Shown: positions 9,681 through 19,537, counted from the first letter of the stretch. The stretch is DNA of 64,000 nucleotides from Luteimonas sp. 9C (GCF_902506295.1 NZ_LR733312.1:1279670-1343669); one strand, 5' to 3'. The notes: generated from the sequence alone by a model not told the origin. Numbers and translations: made by a program.

Positions 9681-10904
9681 TCACTCACGCAGTTCGATCA
9701 CATCGAAGTCCGCCACCGGATCCACCTCGGCGTCGTAATCCACATCGCTGCGCTCGAAGCCGAACAGCTTGAGGAATTCGTGCTTGTAGCCCGCGTAATC
9801 GGTCAGCGCAAACAGGTTCTCGCTGGTGACCTGCGGCCACAGCGCCTTGCACTGCGCCTGCACGTCGTCGCGCAGTTCCCAGTCGTCGAGGCGCAGGCGG
9901 GCTTCGTCGTCGACCTGGCCCGGCGCGCCGTCGGTGCGATACATGCGCTCGCGGAACAGGCGGTCCAGCTGGTCGAGCGTGCCTTCGTGCAGGCCCTTCT
10001 CCTTCATCACCTTGAAGGCGATGGCGATGTAGAGCGGCAGCACCGGAATCGCGGCGCTGGCCTGGGTGACCACGGACTTGAGCACGGCGACGTTCGCGCT
10101 GCCGCCGGTCTCCTTGAGCTGCGCATCGATACGTCGCGCGGTCGCGTCGAGGTCGGCCTTGGCCTTGCCCAGCGCGCCGTGCCAGTAGATCGGCCAGGTG
10201 ATCTCGGTGCCGATGTAGCTGAAGGCCACGGTCTTCGCGCCGTCGGCCAGCACGCCGGCCTCGCGCAGCGCGTCGATCCACAGCTGCCAGTCCTGCCCGC
10301 CCATCACGGTCACGGTGTCGGCGATCTCCTGCTCGGTCGCCGGCTCGATCGACGCTTCGATGATCTGGTCCTTGTTGGTGTCGATCGCGGTCGAGGTGTA
10401 GGCCTCGCCGATCGGCTTGAGCGCCGAGCGCTTCACTTCGCCGGTGTCCGGCAGCTTGCGCACCGGTGAGGCCAGCGAATAGACGACCAGGTCGACCTGG
10501 CCGCCCATCTCGTTCCTGATCAGGTCGATCGCCTGCGCGCGCGCGGCGTCGGAAAACGCATCGCCATTGATCGAGCGGCTGTAGAGGCCGGCGTCCTTCG
10601 CATAGCGATCGAACGCGGCCGAGTTGTACCAGCCGGCGGTGCCGGGCTTCTTGTCGGTACCGGGCTTCTCGAAAAAGACGCCGAGCGTGTCCGCGCCGAA
10701 ACCGAAGGCCGCGCTGATGCGCGCCGCCAGGCCGTAACCGCTGGACGCGCCGATCACCAGCACATTCTTCGGACCGTCGTCGCGCACGCCGCGCGCACGC
10801 GTGGCGGCGATCTGGTCGCGCACGTTGTGGTCGCAGCCGGTCGGATGCGTGGTGGTGCAGATGAAGCCGCGGACCTTGGGATGGATGATCACTGTGCTGC
10901 CCAT
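9681..10904 (-). CDS. fabV: Enoyl-ACP reductase FabV (trans-2-enoyl-CoA/ACP reductase)
   Basis: A 407-residue enzyme for the last step of the fatty-acid elongation cycle, reducing trans-2-enoyl-ACP with NADH. The N-terminus ([19 protein letters not shown]) is typical of FabV. The NADH-binding motif is GASSGYG (52-58). The catalytic Tyr-X8-Lys is Tyr240 to Lys249 ([10 protein letters not shown]). Length and motifs separate it from FabI, which is much shorter. FabV enzymes are known to be insensitive to triclosan. It is a single gene with its own terminator, diverging from the cytochrome b561 gene across 214 bp in which I see no clear regulatory site. Confidence 0.95.
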   Translation of the reverse strand: MGSTVIIHPKVRGFICTTTHPTGCDHNVRDQIAATRARGVRDDGPKNVLVIGASSGYGLAARISAAFGFGADTLGVFFEKPGTDKKPGTAGWYNSAAFDRYAKDAGLYSRSINGDAFSDAARAQAIDLIRNEMGGQVDLVVYSLASPVRKLPDTGEVKRSALKPIGEAYTSTAIDTNKDQIIEASIEPATEQEIADTVTVMGGQDWQLWIDALREAGVLADGAKTVAFSYIGTEITWPIYWHGALGKAKADLDATARRIDAQLKETGGSANVAVLKSVVTQASAAIPVLPLYIAIAFKVMKEKGLHEGTLDQLDRLFRERMYRTDGAPGQVDDEARLRLDDWELRDDVQAQCKALWPQVTSENLFALTDYAGYKHEFLKLFGFERSDVDYDAEVDPVADFDVIELRE

Positions 10905-11118
10905 GTGTCTGGAAACGTAGGCGCCAGTTTACGGGCTGGGGTCCCCGCGGTCCCGTACGGGGGTCAATGGTGATCGCGGGTGGAACGCGAACGATCGCGG
11001 GCCGGCGCCTGGAGGCATCTGCACACGCGTGCCTGCACGCGCGCCGCACATCTGCGCGATTGACAGCGCACGGGCGCCCGGCTGAACTGTGCATCGGATT
11101 TCTGCCCCGGATGCACCC

Positions 11119-11667
11119 ATGCCGTCTCGCTGGATCGATTCACCGCTGCGCTACGGGCTGGTCACGCGCCTGCTGCACTGGGGCATGGCCGCCCTGTTCG
11201 CCTGGCAGTTCACCGGCATGGGCGTGAAGCTGATCCTGGGCAAGCATCCGCTGACCGCGTTTCTCGTCGGCACGCACAAGCCGGTCGGCACGCTGTTGAT
11301 GCTGGCGATCCTGCTGCGCGGCGCTTGGGGCCTGTCGCAATGGCGCCGCCGGCCGCCGCATCCGCGCACCGCCGTCGGCCGCCTGGCGGGGGCTGGCCAT
11401 GCGCTGCTCTACGCGCTGATGTTCTACATCCCCACCGTCGCCCTGCTGCGCGAGTACGGCAGTGGCCGCGGCTTCGCGCCGTGGGGGGTGCCCCTGCTCC
11501 CGCAGACCGGCGAGCAGATCGCCTGGATGATGGCACCGGCCAACCTGTCCCACGGTGTGCTGGCGTGGACGCTGCTCGCGGTGATCGTCGGGCACGTGGC
11601 GATGGTCGCGCTGCATCACGTCGTCTGGCGCGACACGACGCTCGCGCGGATGGCCGGCAGACTCTGA
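11119..11667 (+). CDS. Cytochrome b561 family protein (CybB-like)
   Basis: A 182-residue inner-membrane protein with four predicted transmembrane helices (about 15-35, 50-70, 92-112, 145-168). Histidines His20, His53, His94, His145 and His159 lie in or at the ends of the helices and can supply the bis-His ligands of two haems. The family moves electrons from quinol to periplasmic or cytoplasmic acceptors. The start shown gives the family N-terminus (SPLRYGLVTRLLHW); an in-frame ATG lies 30 bp upstream. It converges with asnB across 131 bp. Confidence 0.85.
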   Translation: MPSRWIDSPLRYGLVTRLLHWGMAALFAWQFTGMGVKLILGKHPLTAFLVGTHKPVGTLLMLAILLRGAWGLSQWRRRPPHPRTAVGRLAGAGHALLYALMFYIPTVALLREYGSGRGFAPWGVPLLPQTGEQIAWMMAPANLSHGVLAWTLLAVIVGHVAMVALHHVVWRDTTLARMAGRL

Positions 11668-11798
11668 CGTCCAGTCTCCCGGGCAGGCGCGCGCTTCTGC
11701 AGAAGATGTGGGCCGTGTGCACGGTTGTGCGCGTGCGCTGGAGCGCGGACGTACGCGGAGCTGTTCGCTCACGTGCACGCACCTGTCGCGCCGCGTCG

Positions 11799-13502
11799 CT
11801 AGACGGCGGCCTGATGCACACCGGCTACCGCCCGTCCCGACGGATCGGCCGCGTTCGCGAACGCCGCGTCCCAGGCGATCGCCGCGGGCGACGAGCACGC
11901 GATCGACTTGCCGCCCGGCACGGTCGCCGCGGCCGCCGGTGAGGGAAACAGCCGCTCGAACACGCTGCGGTAGAAGTACGCCTCCTTGGTCTGCGGCGGG
12001 TTGTGGGGAAAGCGGCTCGCCGCCGCCGCAAGTTCGCGATCGCTGACCTGGCCTTCCGCATGCGCCTTGAGCCCGTCGATCCAGCCGTAGCCGACGCCGT
12101 CGCTGAACTGCTCCTTCTGCCGCCACAGGATCTCGTCGGGCAGATGCCCGTCGAACGCGGCGCGCAGCACGCCCTTTTCCATGCGCTGATACCCGTCGCT
12201 GCCGCGGCGGACCATCTTGTGCGCGGCGTCGAAGCGCATCGCCACGTCGAGGAACTCGCGGTCGAGAAACGGCACGCGCGGTTCCACGCCCCAGGCCATC
12301 ATCGACTTGTTCGCGCGCAAACAGTCGTAGGTGTGCAGCGCGTCGAGCTTGCGCACCAGCTCCTCGTGGAACTGCCGCGCGTCGGGCGCCTTGTGGAAGT
12401 ACAGATAGCCGCCGAAGATCTCGTCACTGCCCTCCCCCGACAGCACCATCTTGACGCCCATCGCCTTGATGCGGCGCGCGAGCAGGAACATCGGCGTCGA
12501 CGCGCGGATCGTGGTGACGTCGAAGGTTTCGACATGGCGGATCACATCGGGAATCGCATCGAGGCCCTCCTCGAACGTGTATTCGAAGCCGTGATGTACG
12601 GTGCCCAGCGACTCGGCGGCGATCGCCGCGGCGGCGAGATCGGGTGAGCCCTTGAGACCGATCGCGAACGAATGCAGACGCGGCCACCAGGCTTCGGTCT
12701 GGTCGCCATCCTCGACGCGATGCCGCGCGTAGCGCGCGGCAACAGCGGCGACCAGCGAGGAATCCAGGCCGCCGGAGAGCAGCACGCCATACGGCACGTC
12801 GGTCATCAGCTGGCGATGCACGGCAGCCTCGAAGGCCTCGCGCACGTCGTCGAGCGACACATCCACACCTTCGACCGCATCGAAGTCGCGCCACGGTTGC
12901 CTGTAGTACGCCGTGAGCACGCCGGTCGCGCTGTCGTACCAGTGGCCGGGCGGGAACTGCGCGACATCGGCGCAGGTATCGACCAGCGCCTTCATCTCCG
13001 AGGCGACGCGCAGGCGGCCTTCGCGGTCATGCCCCCAGTACAGCGGCACCACGCCGATCGGATCACGCGCGATGAGTGCGCGGCCGCTGTCGCGGTCCCA
13101 CAGCGCGAACGCGAAGATGCCGTTGAGACGTTCCAGAAACGCCGACGGGCCGCTGCCGTCGGCCTCGTGCTCGCGATACAGGGCGCTGACCACTTCGCAG
13201 TCCGACGCGGTCTGGAACGCGTACGGCACGCGCAACTCGGTCTTCAGCGCCTGGTGGTTGTAGATCTCGCCGTTGACCGCGAGCACCAGCGCGCCGTCCT
13301 GCGACAGCAGCGGCTGCGAGCCACCCGCCGGATCGACAATGGCGAGACGTTCGTGCACGAGGATCGCGCGGTCGTCGACATGGACGCCGCTCCAGTCGGG
13401 GCCGCGATGGCGCTGGCGCTGCGAACACTCCAGCGCCTGCCGGCGCAGGGCGGTGGCGTCGTCGCCCGGTTGCAGGCCGAAGATGCCGAAGATCGAACAC
13501 AT
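11799..13502 (-). CDS. asnB: Asparagine synthase (glutamine-hydrolysing), AsnB type
   Basis: A 567-residue two-domain enzyme that makes asparagine from aspartate, glutamine and ATP. Cys2 (MCSIFGIFG) is the nucleophile of the N-terminal class-II glutaminase domain (about 1-200), with RHRGPD and NGEIYNH substrate motifs. The ATP-pyrophosphatase motif SGGLDSS at about 240 opens the synthetase domain. Length fits E. coli AsnB (554). The gene is preceded by a short ORF with six Asn codons and a terminator with an alternative pairing partner, so transcription into asnB is probably controlled by attenuation according to asparaginyl-tRNA charging. dctA, a carrier for C4-dicarboxylates, lies upstream on the same strand. 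Confidence 0.95.
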   Translation of the reverse strand: MCSIFGIFGLQPGDDATALRRQALECSQRQRHRGPDWSGVHVDDRAILVHERLAIVDPAGGSQPLLSQDGALVLAVNGEIYNHQALKTELRVPYAFQTASDCEVVSALYREHEADGSGPSAFLERLNGIFAFALWDRDSGRALIARDPIGVVPLYWGHDREGRLRVASEMKALVDTCADVAQFPPGHWYDSATGVLTAYYRQPWRDFDAVEGVDVSLDDVREAFEAAVHRQLMTDVPYGVLLSGGLDSSLVAAVAARYARHRVEDGDQTEAWWPRLHSFAIGLKGSPDLAAAAIAAESLGTVHHGFEYTFEEGLDAIPDVIRHVETFDVTTIRASTPMFLLARRIKAMGVKMVLSGEGSDEIFGGYLYFHKAPDARQFHEELVRKLDALHTYDCLRANKSMMAWGVEPRVPFLDREFLDVAMRFDAAHKMVRRGSDGYQRMEKGVLRAAFDGHLPDEILWRQKEQFSDGVGYGWIDGLKAHAEGQVSDRELAAAASRFPHNPPQTKEAYFYRSVFERLFPSPAAAATVPGGKSIACSSPAAIAWDAAFANAADPSGRAVAGVHQAAV

Positions 13503-13558
13503 GAGGGAGCTCCTGGGATGTCGTGGATCGCGATGTCGGTGGAGCCGGATGCGGACAC

Positions 13559-13589
13559 AAAAAAACCCGCATCGCGGCCGATGCGGGTT
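13559..13589 (-). terminator. Attenuator (leader terminator) of asnB
   Basis: On the minus strand an 11-bp stem, AACCCGCATCG / CGATGCGGGTT with a 4-nt loop, is followed by a run of seven T that includes the end of the stem. It lies between the stop of the Asn-rich leader ORF and the asnB start, so it ends transcription before asnB. Its 5' arm (13573-13588) is perfectly complementary over 16 nt to a segment inside the leader ORF (13639-13654), which would form the antiterminator. That segment can instead pair for 9 nt with the start of the leader ORF (13700-13708). Confidence 0.88.
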
Positions 13590-13616
13590 CGTGTTCCGGT
13601 GCCTGCGCGTTTCTGC

Positions 13617-13712
13617 TTACTGCTGCGCCAGCTCCCACACCCGCATCGGCCGCGCACGATTATTCGTGCGCAGTGCGTTGCGGTTGCGATTGTTGGCGGC
13701 GATGCGGGGCAT
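13617..13712 (-). CDS. Asn-rich leader peptide of asnB
   Basis: A 31-codon ORF, ATG to TAA, 114 bp upstream of asnB. It begins MPRIAANNRNRNALRTNN. Six of 31 residues are Asn, at positions 7, 8, 10, 12, 17 and 18, written AAC or AAT. The first part of the ORF overlaps RNA segment 1 and its end overlaps segment 2 of the attenuator. A ribosome stalled on the Asn codons would cover segment 1 and free segment 2 to pair with the terminator arm. A second 7-bp hairpin (13652-13671) holds Asn17-Asn18 in its loop and may act as a pause site. No strong Shine-Dalgarno is visible and the predicted promoter places the transcript start at or beside the ATG, so translation may be leaderless. Confidence 0.85.
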   Translation of the reverse strand: MPRIAANNRNRNALRTNNRARPMRVWELAQQ

Positions 13713-13719
13713 GGACTGC

Positions 13720-13748
13720 AACCTAAAGGCTCTGCGGTGGACGCGCAA
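13720..13748 (-). promoter_or_regulatory. Predicted promoter of the asnB leader
   Basis: TTGCGC (13743-13748) and TAGGTT (13720-13725) are separated by 17 bp on the minus strand. The start point would fall at about 13712-13713, the leader ATG. Immediately upstream is an inverted repeat, CCGTTGCG-N2-CGCAACGG (13749-13766), which could be an operator or the end of the dctA transcript; it has no T-tract. Confidence 0.5.
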
Positions 13749-13814
13749 CCGTTGCGTGCGCAACGGCCGCGGATATCTGTTCAACGCAAGCCGCGTCGAC
13801 AGGCGGCCATCGGG

Positions 13815-15221
13815 TCATTTGACCGGCAGGGCGTCGATCGGCGACTGCGCGGCTGCGGCATTCTTCTCGGCCAGCAGACGGTCGGGATCGACGAGTCGCG
13901 GATTGTCGAGCACTTCGGCCAGGCGCTCGCGATCCAGCTGCCCGGTCCAGCGCGCCACGACCAGCGTGCCGATACCATTGCCGGTGAGGTTGGTCAGCGC
14001 ACGGCCCTCCGACATGAAGCGGTCGATGCCGACGATCAGTGCGATGCCCGCCAGCGGGATCACGCTCTCGAACGCGGCCAGCGACGCGGCCAGCGTCACC
14101 AGGCCCGCGCCCGACACACCGGCCGCGCCGTTCGACGAGATCAGCATGAAGACCAGCAGCGCGATCTGCGTGCCCAGTGGCACTTCGATGCCGAAGGCCT
14201 GGGCGATGAAGATCGCCCCCATCGTCATGTAGATCGCGGTGCCGTCGAGATTGAACGAATACCCGGTGGGAATGGTCAGGCCGACGACCGACTTCGGCAC
14301 GCCGGCCGCCTCGAGTTTCGCCAGCATGCGCGGCAGCACCGTCTCCGACGAAGAGGTCCCGAGCACGATCAGCAGCTCGTCGCGGATCAGCCGGATGTAC
14401 TTGAAGATGCTGAAGCCCGACCACCAGCAGATCGGTCCGAGCACCAGGAACAGGAACAGCAGGCAGGTCATCCAGAAGCTGACCATGAAGTAGCCGAGCG
14501 AGCCGAGGATCGCGCTGCCGTACTCGCCGATCGTGAAGGCCATGCCGCCCATCGCGCCCAGCGGCGCGAACCACATGACGATCTTGATGACGCCGAACAT
14601 CACCTGGGCGATCGTGTCGAGCGCGGCGACGGCGGGCTTGCCGCGCTCGCCGAGCATCGTGATCGCGCAGGCGACGAGGATCGCCATCACCAGCACCTGG
14701 ATCAGCTGGCCTTCGACGAAGGCGCCGAAGAACGAGCTGGGAACGAGGTGCAGCAGGAACCCGGTCAATCCCTCGCCGGCGGCCGCGCCCGCGCTGCTGA
14801 GCGTCCCCTCGGCCGCGGATGCGTCGAAGGTCGCGAGATCCAGGCCAAGCATGCGGCCCGGGCCCAGCAGGTTGATGACCACCAGGCCGATACCCAGCGC
14901 GAACACGGTGGTGATGTTGAAGTAGACGACGGTCTTGAGCGCCAGGCCGCCGGCCTTGGCGAGGTTGCCGAGTCCGGCGATGCCGACCGCGACGGTCGCG
15001 AAGATGGTCGGCGCGATGACCACCTTGACCAGCTTGATGAAGAGATCGGCCAGCCATTTCATCTGCGCGCCGATTTCGGGCGCCACCAGGCCGATGGTGA
15101 TGCCGGCGGCGATGCCGACGAGCACCCAGAAGTACAGGTGATGCCACAGCTGTTTGCGCTTCGGCGCGGGCCCGGGGGTCGGGGCTCTGACGGCGTTCGG
15201 GGTCGAGGGATCAGTCTGCAT
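13815..15221 (-). CDS. dctA: C4-dicarboxylate transporter, DctA type
   Basis: A 468-residue inner-membrane symporter of the dicarboxylate/amino acid:cation family. Conserved parts are the serine-rich re-entrant loop GTSSSETVLPRML, PTGYSFNLDGTAIYMTMGA, the second hairpin ISSNGAAGVSGAGLVTLAASL region, and NLTGNGIGTLVVARW in the substrate/cation site. The closest match in motif detail is DctA (succinate, fumarate, malate, and usually aspartate uptake) rather than the glutamate carrier GltP. The start at MQTDPST is preferred; an in-frame ATG 39 bp upstream would add a segment unlike the family. The neighbour asnB consumes aspartate, which may explain the pairing. Confidence 0.88.
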   Translation of the reverse strand: MQTDPSTPNAVRAPTPGPAPKRKQLWHHLYFWVLVGIAAGITIGLVAPEIGAQMKWLADLFIKLVKVVIAPTIFATVAVGIAGLGNLAKAGGLALKTVVYFNITTVFALGIGLVVINLLGPGRMLGLDLATFDASAAEGTLSSAGAAAGEGLTGFLLHLVPSSFFGAFVEGQLIQVLVMAILVACAITMLGERGKPAVAALDTIAQVMFGVIKIVMWFAPLGAMGGMAFTIGEYGSAILGSLGYFMVSFWMTCLLFLFLVLGPICWWSGFSIFKYIRLIRDELLIVLGTSSSETVLPRMLAKLEAAGVPKSVVGLTIPTGYSFNLDGTAIYMTMGAIFIAQAFGIEVPLGTQIALLVFMLISSNGAAGVSGAGLVTLAASLAAFESVIPLAGIALIVGIDRFMSEGRALTNLTGNGIGTLVVARWTGQLDRERLAEVLDNPRLVDPDRLLAEKNAAAAQSPIDALPVK

Positions 15222-15393
15222 GTCGCAAGCCTGCCAGATGAACGGCGATCGCAAACTCACACCATGGGACTAGTGCGCGCAGTCAGGTTCGTACCGCGCC
15301 GGCGCTGTGGGACGTGCATTAAGACGCCTACGGGATGAGCCGATCCGCCGGACGCCAGGCGCGCGCCACACCCATCCAATCCGATCCGCCAAC

Positions 15394-15419
15394 GAAAACG
15401 GGCCGCTTGCGCGGCCCGT
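15394..15419 (-). terminator. Terminator after pnp
   Basis: On the minus strand a 9-bp stem, ACGGGCCGC / GCGGCCCGT with a 4-nt loop, is followed by TTTTCGTT. It begins 27 bp past the pnp stop. Confidence 0.85.
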
Positions 15420-15445
15420 CCTCTTGATACATGCAGCGCTGGCGA

Positions 15446-17554
15446 TTACTCGGCCGGCGTGCCTTCGCCTTCGGCGACGGCCTTCATCGACAGGCGGATG
15501 CGGCCCTGCTTGTCGACTTCCAGCACCTTGACCTTGACCACGTCGCCTTCCTTGAGCACGTCGCCGACCTTCTCGACGCGCTCGTTGGAGATCTGCGACA
15601 CGTGCACCAGACCGTCCTTGCCGGGGGAGATCGTCACGAATGCACCGAAGTCCATCAGCTTGACGACCTTGCCCTCGTAGATGCGACCCGGCTCGACGTC
15701 CGACGTGATCTGCTCGATGCGCTCCTTGGCGGCGCGACCGGCGGCCGCGTCGACCGACGCGATCGTGATCGTGCCGTCGTCCTGGATGTCGATCTGGGTG
15801 CCGGTCTCCTTGGTAATGCCCTGGATGACCGAACCGCCCTTGCCGATGACTTCGCGGATCTTGTCGGGGTGGATCTTGATCGTGATCAGGCGCGGCGCGA
15901 ACTCGCTGAGCTCGGTACGGGCCGTGGTCAGCGCGCTGCTCATCTCCTGCAGGATGTGCAGACGACCCTGCTTCGCCTGGGCCAGCGCGACCTTCATGAT
16001 CTCTTCGGTGATGCCCTGGATCTTGATGTCCATCTGCAGCGCCGAGATGCCGTTCGTGGTGCCGGCGACCTTGAAGTCCATGTCGCCGAGATGATCTTCG
16101 TCACCCAGGATGTCCGACAGCACGACGTAGTCGTCGCCTTCCTTGACCAGGCCCATCGCGATGCCGGCGACCGGTGCCTTGATCGGCACGCCCGCATCCA
16201 TCAGCGCAAGCGACGAACCGCAGACCGACGCCATCGACGAGGAACCGTTCGACTCGGTGATCTCCGACACGACGCGGATGGTGTACGGGAACTCTTCCAT
16301 CGTCGGCATCACGGCGAGCACGCCGCGCTTGGCCAGACGGCCGTGGCCGATCTCGCGACGCTTCGGGCCCATCATGCGGCCGGCTTCGCCCACCGAGTAC
16401 GGGGGGAAGTTGTAGTGGAACAGGAAGTGCTCTTTGTACTCGCCGGCGACGGCGTCGATGATCTGGCCATCGCGCGCGGTGCCGAGGGTCACGGCGACGA
16501 TCGCCTGCGTTTCGCCACGGGTGAACAGCGAGGAGCCGTGCACGCGCGGGAGGATGCTGACCTTCGAGCTGATCGGACGCACGGTGTCGAGCGCGCGACC
16601 ATCGATACGGACCTTGGTCTTGAGGACCGAGTCGCGCATCGTCTGGTATTCCTGCTCGCCGAATTCCTTCGACAGCTCGCTGTTCGACCAGGCGTTGGCT
16701 TCGGCGTGCGGCTGCACGGCCTCGAGGATCGCCTTCTTGACCTTGGAGATCGCGTCCTTGCGCTCGAGCTTGTCGCGAACCTGGAACGCGCTGGCGAGCT
16801 GCTCGCCGACGGCACTGCGGATGGCCGAGATCAGGCCTTCGTTGGCAGCCGGGGCCGACCACTCCCACTTCGGCTTGCCCGCTTCGGCGACCAGGGCGTT
16901 GATCGTCTCGATCGCGACCTGCATCTGCTGGTGGCCGAACATCACCGCGCCCAGCATCACGTCTTCCGAGAGTTCCTTGGCTTCCGACTCGACCATCAGC
17001 ACGGCGTTCGCGGTACCGGCGACGACGAGCTCGAGATCCGAATCCTTCAGCTCGGAGACGGTCGGGTTCAGCAGGTACTGGCCGTCCTTGTAACCGACCT
17101 TGGCGGCACCGATCGGGCCGTCGAACGGCGCGCCCGAAAGCGACAGTGCAGCCGAGGCGCCGATCAGGGCAAGGATGTCGCCGTCGATCTCGGGGTTCAT
17201 CGACATCACGGTGGCGATGACCTGGACTTCGTTGCGGAAGCCATCGGGGAACAGAGGGCGGATCGGACGGTCGATCAGGCGCGACGTCAGCGTTTCCTTC
17301 TCGGTGGCGCGACCTTCACGCTTGAAGAAGCCGCCCGGGATGCGGCCGCCGGCGTAGAACTTCTCCTGGTAGTCGACGGTCAGCGGGAAGAAATCCTGCC
17401 CTTCGCGTGCGGTCTTGTTGGCGACCGCGGTGACCAGCACCTGGGTGCCCTCGCACGACACCATGACGGCGCCGCCGGCCTGGCGCGCGATCTCGCCGGT
17501 CTCGAGCATCACCGTGTGGTTGCCGAACTGGAAGCTCTTTGTCACTTTCGCCAC
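15446..17554 (-). CDS. pnp: Polyribonucleotide nucleotidyltransferase (PNPase)
   Basis: A 702-residue phosphorolytic 3'-5' exoribonuclease, part of RNA turnover. Domains in order: RNase PH-like 1 (about 1-145), an alpha-helical linker, RNase PH-like 2 (about 310-530), KH (IGKGGSVIQ) near 560, and S1 ([15 protein letters not shown] onward) near 625-690. The start is a GTG, giving [10 protein letters not shown], preceded by AAGGA at 7-nt spacing; the upstream ATG at 17599 in the same frame lacks such a site. It lies downstream of rpsO, the classical rpsO-pnp order, with a hairpin between them. Confidence 0.95.
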   Translation of the reverse strand: MAKVTKSFQFGNHTVMLETGEIARQAGGAVMVSCEGTQVLVTAVANKTAREGQDFFPLTVDYQEKFYAGGRIPGGFFKREGRATEKETLTSRLIDRPIRPLFPDGFRNEVQVIATVMSMNPEIDGDILALIGASAALSLSGAPFDGPIGAAKVGYKDGQYLLNPTVSELKDSDLELVVAGTANAVLMVESEAKELSEDVMLGAVMFGHQQMQVAIETINALVAEAGKPKWEWSAPAANEGLISAIRSAVGEQLASAFQVRDKLERKDAISKVKKAILEAVQPHAEANAWSNSELSKEFGEQEYQTMRDSVLKTKVRIDGRALDTVRPISSKVSILPRVHGSSLFTRGETQAIVAVTLGTARDGQIIDAVAGEYKEHFLFHYNFPPYSVGEAGRMMGPKRREIGHGRLAKRGVLAVMPTMEEFPYTIRVVSEITESNGSSSMASVCGSSLALMDAGVPIKAPVAGIAMGLVKEGDDYVVLSDILGDEDHLGDMDFKVAGTTNGISALQMDIKIQGITEEIMKVALAQAKQGRLHILQEMSSALTTARTELSEFAPRLITIKIHPDKIREVIGKGGSVIQGITKETGTQIDIQDDGTITIASVDAAAGRAAKERIEQITSDVEPGRIYEGKVVKLMDFGAFVTISPGKDGLVHVSQISNERVEKVGDVLKEGDVVKVKVLEVDKQGRIRLSMKAVAEGEGTPAE

Positions 17555-17630
17555 GTTGAATTCCTTGATGTCTCTTGCGATGAACCGACCGGGACCCATG
17601 CCCCGTCCGGGCGGACGCTGCCCACGCCCT

Positions 17631-17662
17631 AAAAAGAACCGCGGCGCATTTCTGCGCCGCGG
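17631..17662 (-). terminator. rpsO-pnp intergenic terminator hairpin
   Basis: An 11-bp perfect stem ACCGCGGCGCA / TGCGCCGCGGT with a 4-nt loop is followed on the minus strand by TTCTTTTT. In enterobacteria this gap holds the rpsO terminator and an RNase III site that controls pnp; the same could apply here. Confidence 0.8.
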
Positions 17663-17674
17663 TGGGTATCGGGT

Positions 17675-17941
17675 TTAGCGACGCAGACCGAGCTTCTCGA
17701 TCAGGGCCTTGTAACGATCCGCATCCTTCCGGTGCAGATAGTCGAGCAGGCTGCGACGACGGTTGACCATCATCAGCAGGCCGCGGCGGCTGTGGTGGTC
17801 CTTCTTGTGCGTCTTGAAGTGCTCGGTCAGGTGCACGATGCGTGCGGTCAGCAGAGCGACCTGGACTTCCGGGGAGCCGGTGTCGTTGTCGCCGCGCTTG
17901 TGGTCTTCGATGATCTTGCCGTTGTCGATGGTGCTGGTCAT
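17675..17941 (-). CDS. rpsO: 30S ribosomal protein S15
   Basis: An 88-residue protein that binds 16S rRNA early in assembly of the small-subunit platform. The conserved core [16 protein letters not shown], the [19 protein letters not shown] segment and the tail KLGLRR are all present. It is preceded by a good promoter and followed by a terminator hairpin and pnp. Confidence 0.97.
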   Translation of the reverse strand: MTSTIDNGKIIEDHKRGDNDTGSPEVQVALLTARIVHLTEHFKTHKKDHHSRRGLLMMVNRRRSLLDYLHRKDADRYKALIEKLGLRR

Positions 17942-18053
17942 TTAATGGTTCTCTGGACGCGGGTCCCGCAGAAGACGGCGACGTGTAGACGTCGCGTACC
18001 GCCCGGACCGCCTGTGGATGGATGCTGCAGTGTGCCTTGAAAAAGGCGGCGAA

Positions 18054-18082
18054 ATTGTACCGCTGGGCGGACAGCCGGACAA
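18054..18082 (-). promoter_or_regulatory. Predicted rpsO promoter
   Basis: TTGTCC (18077-18082) and TACAAT (18054-18059) are separated by 17 bp on the minus strand in the 150-bp gap between truB and rpsO. It would let rpsO-pnp be expressed separately from the upstream translation operon. Confidence 0.6.
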
Positions 18083-18091
18083 GGCGGCCGT

Positions 18092-19078
18092 TCAGGCCCC
18101 GGTGGCGTTGGCATCGGCGCGGCGGAACATGCGCTGCGGCTTCAGGCGGCCGTCCTCGACCACCTGCCCCAGCCCCTCGGCGCGACCGGCCGGACCGATG
18201 ATGGCCACCTCGCCCGCCGGGCTGTACGGGCCGGGCACGTCCTGGCCGTTCTGCAGCCGCGCCGCCTGGCGCGCGTCGACGTGGACCTTCGGCCACGCCA
18301 GCATGCCGGCCTCCACATCCAGCAGGCAGGCTTCGAGCTGGGGTTCGCCGCGCGCGGCCAGCGCCTGCAGGTCCTCCAGCGTCCACATGCGCGGATCGCG
18401 GAAGGGATCGACCCACAACCGGCGCAGTTCGGCGACATGCGCGCCGCAGCCCAGCAGCTCGCCCAGATCGCGGACCAGGCTGCGCACGTAGGTGCCCGAA
18501 CCGCATTCGACGTGCAGCCGCAGCTGCGGCATGCCGCCGGGCTCGAGCACGCCGTCGAGCAGATCGGCCGCCGACTGCAGTTCGAACGCATGGACGTCCA
18601 CCGGACGCAGGTCGACTTCGACGACCTCGCCGCGGCGGGCCTTGGCGTAGAGCGGTTCGCCGCCGCGCTTGAGCGCGGAGTAGATCGGCGGACGCTGCTG
18701 GATGCGTCCGACCAGCTGGGCGAGCGCGGCATCGAGCGTTTCGATGGTCAAGGCCGGCACCGGACGCTCGCGCAGGATCTCGCCGTCGGCGTCGTCGGTA
18801 TCGGTGACCTGGCCGAGCCGGGCGACCGTGGTGTAGGCCTTGCGCGCGCCGAGCAGGCCGCCGGCAATCTTGGTCGCTTCGCCGAAACAGACCGGCAGCA
18901 GGCCGGTCGCCAGCGGGTCCAGGCTGCCGGTGTGGCCGCCCTTCTCGGCCCGGAACAGGTGGCGCACGCGCTGCAGCGCCTGGTTGGAACTCATGCCGCG
19001 CGGCTTGTCGAGCAGCAGGATGCCGTCGAGCTTGCGGAATTTTGTCCGGGGCCGGGCGTGCTGGCGGCGACTCGTCAT
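18092..19078 (-). CDS. truB: tRNA pseudouridine(55) synthase
   Basis: A 328-residue enzyme that isomerises U55 in the T-loop of tRNAs. The catalytic aspartate is Asp54 in [13 protein letters not shown]. Other signatures are [16 protein letters not shown] at the N-terminus and the C-terminal PUA-like extension (about 250-320). It is slightly longer than the E. coli enzyme (314). It sits in the standard place after rbfA in the infB operon. Confidence 0.95.
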   Translation of the reverse strand: MTSRRQHARPRTKFRKLDGILLLDKPRGMSSNQALQRVRHLFRAEKGGHTGSLDPLATGLLPVCFGEATKIAGGLLGARKAYTTVARLGQVTDTDDADGEILRERPVPALTIETLDAALAQLVGRIQQRPPIYSALKRGGEPLYAKARRGEVVEVDLRPVDVHAFELQSAADLLDGVLEPGGMPQLRLHVECGSGTYVRSLVRDLGELLGCGAHVAELRRLWVDPFRDPRMWTLEDLQALAARGEPQLEACLLDVEAGMLAWPKVHVDARQAARLQNGQDVPGPYSPAGEVAIIGPAGRAEGLGQVVEDGRLKPQRMFRRADANATGA

Positions 19079-19130
19079 GGGCGGGCGCGGGATCGGGCGT
19101 CTGCGGGGCGGCGGTGTGACCGCGCCGGAC

Positions 19131-19493
19131 TCACTCGGCCGGACGGCCGCTGTCGAGATCGCGCAGCAGGTTGTCGATGCGCTCGCCGCGATCGACCGAA
19201 TCGTCGTAATGGAAATGCAACTCCGGCACGTGGCGCAGCTTGACCGCGCGCGCTAGGCGGAAGCGGATCTCGTGCGCGACGGCCTTGAGTCCCTGCATCG
19301 CCTCGTCGGCGCGCTCGGACTGCAGCGCGGTCACGAAGACCTTGGCGTGCGCCATGTCGCGGGTGACCTCCACATCGGACACGCTCACGGACGGCAGGCC
19401 GTGTTCGGAAACGGCCTCGCGCACGAGCGTGCCGAGCTCGCGGCGGAGCTGGGCGGAGACGCGGTCGGTACGGTGGAAGGATTTCGTGGGCAC
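19131..19493 (-). CDS. rbfA: Ribosome-binding factor A
   Basis: A 120-residue KH-fold factor for 16S rRNA 5' end maturation and 30S assembly in the cold. Recognised by the N-terminal [19 protein letters not shown], the [15 protein letters not shown] strand, and the C-terminal [18 protein letters not shown] signature. It lies between infB and truB, 52 bp from truB. Confidence 0.95.
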   Translation of the reverse strand: MPTKSFHRTDRVSAQLRRELGTLVREAVSEHGLPSVSVSDVEVTRDMAHAKVFVTALQSERADEAMQGLKAVAHEIRFRLARAVKLRHVPELHFHYDDSVDRGERIDNLLRDLDSGRPAE

Positions 19494-19537
19494 GGCAGGG
19501 CAACCTGTTGCGATGGGACGGAAGACAGTCTGGAACA

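Noticed and set aside
12672..15338. Long plus-strand open frame (888 codons) opposite asnB and dctA
   Set aside because: Same shadow effect; it crosses two unrelated real genes and the attenuator, and has low-complexity Arg/Gln/His composition.
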